DNA from: Tolypeutes matacus
Taxonomy: Eukaryota > Chordata > Mammalia > Cingulata > Chlamyphoridae
Length of the DNA stretch: 64,000 bases
Direction of reading: 5' to 3'
Assembly: GCA_026826555.1 (NCBI GenBank)
Contig: JAKSZT010054458.1
Location: forward strand, 1,902,425-1,966,424
Shown in pieces: positions 57,605-64,000 of this stretch. The notes under the pieces are model-generated. The model had not been told where the DNA came from. It worked only from the letters and a program-made list of their open reading frames with translations, and ran no database searches. Both the position numbers and the translations under genes were made by a program. Each line of letters opens with the position of its first letter. The first letter of the stretch is position 1.

Positions 57605-58250
57605 TCTCTACAATGTTCTGTCTCTACAAATAAAAAGGAAAGAGATGAGGCAGCGATTTTCTTGCACATTTAATCAATGCAGAAAACCACTTTGGAAATT
57701 CAAGTACCAAACTCAAACTCAGGGGGTCTACATTGCCTCACTATACAATTTAGACTAACTTGATAATTGGCCTAAAGAATAATATTGAGAGTTTTAGACT
57801 TGGTTTTAAGTCCAGTTTCAAAATGATGAAAATGTGAGATTTTCTGGCTGCCGTAGAGTAGGTAATTAGTACTCTAAGCTTAGGACAAAAAGGCATTCAG
57901 TACCTCCAGGTTCAAAGAGAAAGCCTCCCAGAGCCAACTCCTTTAGGGAGTGTTAACTCATTAACACTAACCTTCATCCAACACCCTCTCACCCCTAACC
58001 CAGACTGCATAAAGGAGGACTTAGCAGACAGGGACAGAAAGAGAAGCATCATGAGATTGTGTTTCAGTGCTACAACTTTTCCCATCTCCTCATGAGGAAT
58101 ATGGGCTCAGCATTATGTTAAAGCATATTTTAAGATAATGTTAATTTAATGCATTTTTAAATGATCTCTTTGTTGGGTTATCATTGTTAAAATGATTATA
58201 GACCACTTAATTAATCTATTTTGTAAATATTGATCTCCGTCTATTGAACA
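57605..58250. other. Unassigned spacer
   Basis: No repeat family or exon recognised. Confidence 0.35.
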
Positions 58251-58254
58251 TGAT

Positions 58255-58435
58255 TATATGTTCAATATGAATATACTCTACAGCATATATTAGCTGTGTA
58301 ACTTTCGGGGAGTAACTTACCTCCTTGTGTTTCACATTTTGCATCTCTAAAATTGTAAATAATTGTGTCTACTACTTAAAGCTGATAATAAGAGTAAATG
58401 AGTTGATAAATTCTAAGCTTTTGGAATAGGAGTAA
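58255..58435 (+). repeat. MIR SINE
   Basis: 'attagctgtgtaactttcgg', 'ggagtaacttacctccttgt', 'gcatctctaaaattgtaaat' and 'aataagagtaaatgagttga' are in MIR order. The head is lost. Confidence 0.7.
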
Positions 58436-58468
58436 GAAATGGCAAACAATAAAAGTTACTTTTTTATT

Positions 58469-58489
58469 AAAAAAAAAAAAAAAAAAAAA
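58469..58489 (+). repeat. A21 run
   Basis: Twenty-one A, after AT-rich sequence and before a GC-richer unassigned 200 bases with a 'ccccccgcccc' word. No retroposon body identified on its left. Confidence 0.9.
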
Positions 58490-58696
58490 GAGTCAGGAGC
58501 TGAGGAGATTGGAGGGTACGGACCCAGACCTTGCATTCCATTTTCAGAGAACTGAGCGGTGGGGATAGCTGCCCCCCGCCCCAGGGCTTTCCGGAAAACT
58601 CTGAAAAAACACCCCCTGAGAGAGGTTAGCCAGAAAAGCATTAACAATCAATGAGGAGGAGTCTACAGCCACCAGCAGTTAGTAAAGAAACTTGTC

Positions 58697-58890
58697 GGGA
58701 GCTGATGTGGCTCAAGCAGTTGAGCACCTGCTTCCCACATGGGAGGTCCCAGGTTAGGTCCCTGGTACCTCCTAAAAGCAAAAACATACAACAAGCAAAC
58801 AGACGAGGGAACCAACTCGGGCGCACCTGTGTGGCTCAGTGGTTTAGTGCTGGGCCAGAGGCCTGGTCTCTCCTGGGAGATATTTGGGGT
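58697..58890 (+). mobile_element. DAS-type SINE, dimeric (xenarthran)
   Basis: 'gggagctgatgtggctcaag', 'cagttgagcacctgcttccc', 'acatgggaggtcccaggtta' and 'cctggtacctcctaaaagc' give the DAS head with a tRNA-type box A (tggctcaagcagttg) and box B-like end. An A/C-rich linker leads to a second, poorer unit ('tgtggctcagtggtttagtg'). Box B has lost the canonical ggttcgantcc. Confidence 0.85.
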
Positions 58891-59534
58891 AGAGATTAAA
58901 ATAGGATATGTGAGCAGTTTTAAACTGGAGAGTATTTTAATAATTGAAAGTGAACTGAAATGCAGGAGATTTGCTAAGATGTTGGATGAAACAAGGTTGA
59001 AAGCACTAATTGGGGAAAAAAAATAGTCTGCACCCAAGAAGTCATTTTAAATTAATTTTCATTTTGTTCCTTTAATGAGTTTTGATTTCTTTTTGAATCT
59101 TTCTTTTAACTTTAGGATAAAATGATTGAGGCAATTCCTAAAATTACTAATAGTAAGCCAATGAAAACAAATGTTGACTTTTTTCTCATAACCAAAAATC
59201 ACTGTTACTTACATTTAATAACACATTAAAAATATTACCCAGGAGAACAGATTTTTGGAAAAGGGAACAACAACAACAAGCACAAAATCTCACAAAACCC
59301 TAAGATTGTTCTGGCTTCCCTGTTTTAATCAACCATTCAAAACAGTATAAAAACAACTAAATAGTGTTAGAGTTCTTTTCTAGAATGATTAGGTTTCTAT
59401 TTTAGCTCCGGGTAGTAAACCTTCTATCTTTCTTATTCCTCTGTCCTGGTTTGGGTTGTCTGAAATGGAGATTTGTGTGCAGAAAGTCTTTTGGGAAGTG
59501 CTGTCTGGGTCAACACTTTTTGGGAAGCGAAGAA
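58891..59534. other. Unassigned spacer
   Basis: Contains 'cctggtttgggttgtctg' near 59444, possibly LTR-derived. No exon recognised. Confidence 0.3.
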
Positions 59535-59684
59535 AGCAGAAGTGATGTTTGTACTTTGCAAATTATTTGACATTTTCTTGAAAAGAAATCTTTTGCTCCA
59601 GATTTCTTCCTTTCCCATGAACTAGAACATGGTCATGGTAGTATCCCAGATCCCAGCTTGGCTGAGGATGGTGGGACAAGACAA
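59535..59684 (-). repeat. Inverted duplication, left copy
   Basis: Exact reverse complement of 61349-61498 except for one base (T at 59630 against C). Flanks share nothing with those of the other copy, so both edges are sharp. The single difference is a CpG-to-TpG type change in this copy. Strand is given relative to the right copy on +. Confidence 0.97.
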
Positions 59685-59849
59685 GGAAGGCTAGAATGGT
59701 CCTTCGGAGTTCTCTTGAATTGAGGCAAGGGAGGGCAGCCCTTTATTACCACCCCTACTTCCCATACAGAAACCAATCTTGGATGCAGGATGTCCTTGGA
59801 AAGGGAATGTAACCTGACTCAAGAAAGTCTTTTAGCTGCCAATACTCCC

Positions 59850-60020
59850 AGGAGTGGTGTGCTGGTAAACCAGCTCTCTGGAGAAACAACAACAATAAAC
59901 CTGATTCCTGGTGTTTGCCAATTTCTAGGGTGTAAATACTCCCGCCATGGCTGATTTCAAGTTACTGTCATGATGTCACTGAAGGCGGCCTTGGGAATTG
60001 ATGTTCACAACTGTTTCTCT
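59850..60020. mobile_element. Possible nonautonomous hAT-Charlie fragment
   Basis: 'gtggtgtgctggtaaaccag', 'gtgtttgccaatttctaggg' and 'atttcaagttactgtcatga' resemble a placental DNA-transposon fossil (MER103/MER117-like). The name is tentative. Confidence 0.35.
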
Positions 60021-61348
60021 ATACCAGTAAGAGTTGACTCCAGGGTATGATTGATTCACTCCTTGGGGAGGGAACTTAGTGGTGCCCCACAACATCCACC
60101 ATACTGTCTTCTTTCCATGTAAAGAAATACTTTTAAAATTAAAAAAAAATTCAGCTACATTGGACATAGCACTAAAAATAGTTACAAGCTTTAACTCAGT
60201 AGAATTAAATCTCCCCAGGTTGGAAGGTCCTTTACATTCCATGATATCCCAACAGCCTAAACTGATTGGCAGTCTCAGGCTCTGAACCAACAACATCTGC
60301 TAGCAATTTATTTTCTATTATATTCTACCTTCTACGTGAGCTACTGGATCAAACAATTCTATGTTCATTGTTCCCTATCCACCTGTAAGTTGTAGTGTTC
60401 ACTTGAAAAATTTACATGTAGCTTTTGAAAGCTACATTTTCATACCCTGATTGAAATGTCTTTGTAAAAATTTTAAATATATAGTAATACTGTTTACTGC
60501 AATCCGCCTCCATCTCCTGCCAGTTTATACTTACTTGCCCTATGATTTCTGCCTGATTGACTTTCTGAAAGCTTGAGAAGGGCAGAAAGGATAAAAGACT
60601 GTTGAAAACAAAATGCAGAAGGGCTTAATGATGGCGCATGCTGTTGACTTGGTTACTTCTCCAGAACACACTGAAATTGCTGGCAGCAGAGTCATATTTG
60701 TTTTTCTCACCCATTCACCAGGGACTGGCTTCTCTGTTGCTGTTCTTCTACCTGGGACTCTTTCTTCCCTTTTCCTCTGTGGAATTGGACGTAGTAATAG
60801 ACCTTCTTCCTTCCATTCTTGTCTCTAATCTCAGGAAAGAACACGTGCCTGGAATTTTGGAGGTGTAAAATAAATACATATTGCTATGTTGAATGAGATG
60901 GCTTTATTTTACATCTAAAGGAAAGCAGACTGGGACCATAAAATAAGACACAAGAAGAAATTTCAAAACAATAAGATATTTGCACTCCTTAAAATAATAG
61001 TTATCTCTATTCTCTACTGAAGTGTAAAGTAGATGTCAGTTGATTTTTCACTCCTTTACTCTTTTATTGTGTCTTTTATGAATTGGCAGTTTCTTTTATT
61101 TCTGGAGATGATTCCCTCGATTTTTCCTACCTTGGACAAGAAAGCCTCATAGTCCCTAGAAAGGGACAGAAACATGGATAATATATTAGTTATGGCAAAG
61201 GCTAAACTGTTGGAAGAAAGGAACCGGAAATAAAGTAACTTGAATAAGGTAAAGTATACTATTATGTAACAGCTCAGCCTGTCCAGGCTGGGGGTTGGAG
61301 GTGGATTGGTAGGGTGTGCAGCTGTACTTCATGAAGGACAGATTTCTT
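60021..61348. other. Loop of the inverted duplication
   Basis: Part of the 1.66 kb between the two 150-bp arms. A poor L2-like passage at 60480-60560 is not called. The two forward frames at 60613-60868 overlap each other and show no signature. Confidence 0.35.
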
Positions 61349-61498
61349 TTGTCTTGTCCCACCATCCTCAGCCAAGCTGGGATCTGGGATACTACCATGA
61401 CCGTGTTCTAGTTCATGGGAAAGGAAGAAATCTGGAGCAAAAGATTTCTTTTCAAGAAAATGTCAAATAATTTGCAAAGTACAAACATCACTTCTGCT
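61349..61498 (+). repeat. Inverted duplication, right copy (probable parent)
   Basis: Partner of 59535-59684. Here the neighbouring 'cacattctactggaggctgg' continues the wording of a common placental repeat (…gggaggctgggaaatg type, seen also at 44985-45330) across the boundary, so this looks like the original site. It keeps the CpG at the one variable base. Confidence 0.97.
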
Positions 61499-62838
61499 CA
61501 CATTCTACTGGAGGCTGGGAAAGGTCATTTCCAACTGGATGGTGATGAAAGAATGTGAGGGTAGATTTCGGGGGACATCTATCACTCTGCCTCTGGTCCC
61601 TTAAATATCCATGTGTCTCAAGGAAGACAATCCAAAGCCCCATCTATTTATTCATTCATATCAAAGTTTAGGAAATCTGATGATGATTTGATATTTCTCT
61701 CCAATAGGTCCAGATGAAGTTCTTCATGATCTGGTGACTATAAACCAAAAGACAAATTATAAGCCTACCCCACACCCAATGTATAACAGTGGAGTAAAAT
61801 AGGATAGCTGCAATTAAAACTCCCACTCAGAATAGGGAAGAATTGGAAACTTAGCGGTCCTTAATAGTTACAAGGTCATCTTTCCTAACAGTGGAGTAAC
61901 ACAGCAGTGGAGCAGTCTGTAGTTAGTCAACTGACACCCTGGTTTCTGGCTTTCTGGGATAACTCCCTTGGCCATTTGTGGACACCAGCTTTATCCTTTG
62001 GAAGGTTCCCACTTGTCAGTTTTTCTTTACTGGAAATGGAAACTGAAGTACAGTTTTTGAAGTTGTCTTCTAGTTGCAGCAGGCCTGGAGGCTAGAGTGT
62101 TTCCAGACCTCTGATTTCTTTGGTAATTCAATTCCCTAAAAAACTAGACCTTCAATCTGTTTGCTTCTAGTCATTTCTATTGACAAATAAAATTACAAAA
62201 AATTATTTTTTCTAGAAATAATTCTGTCTGCTGATTACCTTTCATTTGTTGCTGGCTTTTCTGCCCAATGTATCCCCCTACCTCCAACTAGACTTGTGGA
62301 TAGGGATATAACACTCTTCTAGTTTGTGTTCTCTGTACTAGATGTATCTCGTCCACCAAGTCTTTATGGGAGGTGTTTGAGAAGCTTCTAAGTAATTAAC
62401 TTATGCTCTGCTATTGAGGATGCTGAACCAGTTTGTATTTCCAATCCTGTGAGACTTCAAATTTCTGGATACTCAGGCAATTTAAACTGAAGAATGCAAG
62501 CAGGGAGTGTCTCAATTAGCAGATTCATCTCCTCTCTATGTCTGATTCCAAACTGGCAAATTCTTTTCTGACTTCATTTATTATATATTTTATTAAAAGT
62601 GCCCACGAACAACTCATCTCTAAATTTCTGATTATTTCCTACCACTTCCTTTAGAGCCAGAGGCTCCTTGGGCATACAGTCTTCTTTCTGAGTTTACACA
62701 GGTAAGAGTTTTACTAAATGCTTTACCATGGCATAATGTGAGGTACAACATTCCAGTCTGCAATATCTGTTTCTTCATTTCCCACTACCTAATTGCTAAA
62801 CCAGTGACAAGTATATTAGGTTTTTGGTGCAGTAGTGT
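61499..62838. other. Unassigned, partly repeat-like
   Basis: Begins with the continuation of the parent repeat (to about 61560). The rest contains no family I can name. The text at 61880-62095 reads like LTR-related DNA. Confidence 0.3.
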
Positions 62839-62839
62839 C

Positions 62840-63290
62840 TTGCTTCCAGGTACTAATTTCTGTATGAGTTAATCTAAGTCGAGGTAAAGGTTATGTTGCT
62901 GTAACAAAGAGACTCCTTAACACAATGGCTTATATAAGGTATGTTGACTCTGGCTGGTTGAGGCTGATATGGCAGTTCTATATGAGGTCATTGATGGATC
63001 TAGATTTCCTCCATTTTCTTGCTCCACCAACCCCCACGAATACTTATTATGGAATAAGTGAAGAATGGATTGGGGGGAACCAACTAGTAGTCTGCCACAA
63101 ATTGTTCGCAATTGGGCCCAACATGTTCCAAGCAAGATCGGTTAATATCTTAGAAATTGCTCTACTGGGCCACTCAGCTCAGTGTCCTCCTGCTTCACAG
63201 AGAATCTTAAGCCATTCTCCACAAGTGTCTTATACTAGAATAATAAAAAAACTCACCTATTGTTTTTCATTGGGGGCAATCTAGCCCTCT
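62840..63290. repeat. Eutherian interspersed repeat, family not named
   Basis: 'ttgctgtaacaaagagactc' then 'aatggcttatataagg', and later 'gatatggcagttctatatga' followed by 'ggtcattgatgg', are the words of a frequent placental dispersed repeat (cagtggcttaaacaagg, tatggcagctctgc). The 119-codon forward frame is read through it. Confidence 0.6.
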
Positions 63291-63294
63291 TAGG

Positions 63295-63440
63295 AGGTAT
63301 TTGTACACATGTGGAGGTGTTTTGGGGGGTTGAATTGTAGGAGGTTCCTAGTAGTATTTGAGGCCCAAAAGACCAGAGTGCAGGGCAAGGTACATTCCCT
63401 GACAATCAAATATTGTCCCACCTCAAAAGAGTGAGAAACT
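63295..63440. other. Short spacer before the last SINE
   Basis: Nothing recognised. Confidence 0.4.
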
Positions 63441-63500
63441 GGGAAGCGGCTGTGGCTCAATCAGTAGGGCTCCCGTTTACCATATGGGAGGCCCCGGGTT
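63441..63500 (+). mobile_element. DAS-type SINE, cut by the assembly gap
   Basis: 'gggaagcggctgtggctcaa', 'tcagtagggctcccgtttac' and 'catatgggaggccccgggtt' is the DAS head, with 'ccgggtt' at box B better kept than in the other two copies. The body is lost in the N run. Confidence 0.85.
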
Positions 63501-63900
63501 NNNNNNNNNNNNNNNNNNNNNNNNNNNNNNNNNNNNNNNNNNNNNNNNNNNNNNNNNNNNNNNNNNNNNNNNNNNNNNNNNNNNNNNNNNNNNNNNNNNN
63601 NNNNNNNNNNNNNNNNNNNNNNNNNNNNNNNNNNNNNNNNNNNNNNNNNNNNNNNNNNNNNNNNNNNNNNNNNNNNNNNNNNNNNNNNNNNNNNNNNNNN
63701 NNNNNNNNNNNNNNNNNNNNNNNNNNNNNNNNNNNNNNNNNNNNNNNNNNNNNNNNNNNNNNNNNNNNNNNNNNNNNNNNNNNNNNNNNNNNNNNNNNNN
63801 NNNNNNNNNNNNNNNNNNNNNNNNNNNNNNNNNNNNNNNNNNNNNNNNNNNNNNNNNNNNNNNNNNNNNNNNNNNNNNNNNNNNNNNNNNNNNNNNNNNN
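63501..63900. other. Assembly gap, 400 N
   Basis: Four hundred undetermined bases. Frames predicted through it are meaningless. The gap starts inside a young SINE, a common reason for assembly failure. Confidence 1.
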
Positions 63901-64000
63901 AGGTGCTTAGATTACCCAAAATATTACACAGAAGTCATTTTTTAAAGTGTCAGGACTGAGGCTAGATTGCAGATCTTTTGACTCTTTGTTGGGTCACTTT
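63901..64000. other. Short unassigned sequence after the gap
   Basis: One hundred bases, no recognisable feature. Confidence 0.5.

Noticed and set aside
58469..58489. A21 run as the tail of a processed pseudogene or SINE
   Set aside because: The left side is a MIR and AT-rich DNA. No retroposon body ends here.
58697..58770. tRNA gene
   Set aside because: The tRNA-like head is part of the DAS SINE. It has a degraded box B and no cloverleaf closure.
62925..63284. 119-codon forward frame
   Set aside because: Read through a dispersed repeat.
63413..63945. Frames of 150-165 codons across the gap
   Set aside because: Mostly undetermined bases.

Overview
This is a stretch of vertebrate nuclear DNA, almost certainly from a xenarthran mammal and probably an armadillo (Dasypus). 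The diagnostic elements are three tRNA-derived SINEs of the DAS type (31490-31709 on -, 58697-58890 on +, 63441-63500 on +, the last cut off by an assembly gap). Their wording (xenarthran 'gatgtggctcaa' head, 'cacatgggaggtccc' middle, 'ggtacctcct' end) I know only from armadillos and their relatives. The species is inference. Around them lies the usual old placental repeat load: L2, MIR, CR1/L3, MER5-type hAT, L1 and MLT1-type LTR.

I find no protein-coding exon, no RNA gene and no convincing processed pseudogene. The longest open frames (150, 135, 124, 119, 117 and 112 codons) are chance frames or read through L2, LTR or other repeat DNA. The window is best read as an intergenic desert or part of a very long intron. 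No splice-bounded frame with recognisable protein content was found.

Layout. 1-11.8 kb: L2, MIR and CR1/L3 relics around two low-repeat segments (5.3 and 8.1 kb). 11.8-17.3 kb: little repeat, a TG/GA microsatellite at 12.85 kb and a dense unique segment at 13.2-13.7 kb. 17.3-20.1 kb: a long reverse L2 and an MLT1-type LTR. 20.1-26.9 kb: repeat-poor, with several segments that look conserved, a strong G-quadruplex motif at 25.04 kb, a CpG-bearing block at 25.6 kb and a CTCF-like site at 22.94 kb. 26.9-41 kb: L2 with nested MIR, a DAS SINE, a long pyrimidine tract, a solo class I ERV-type LTR (34.6-35.2 kb), a CR1/L3 reverse-transcriptase relic (36.7-37.1 kb) and an L1/HAL1 5' part with a hexamer microsatellite. 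41-45 kb: repeat-poor. 45-58.5 kb: MIR, MER5, L2, a 0.69 kb MaLR-like LTR at 50.8 kb, and a MIR broken by a small hAT element at 55.3 kb. 58.5-64 kb: DAS SINEs, and a 150-bp inverted duplication (149/150 identical) spanning 59.5-61.5 kb, the oddest structure here. A 400-base run of N begins inside the last SINE.

Nothing here forms an operon or gene system. The plausible functional content is regulatory: the repeat-poor segments, two CTCF-like sites and the G-quadruplex. Repeat names come from remembered consensus sequences, not from a masking run, and most edges are good to about 10-30 bases.
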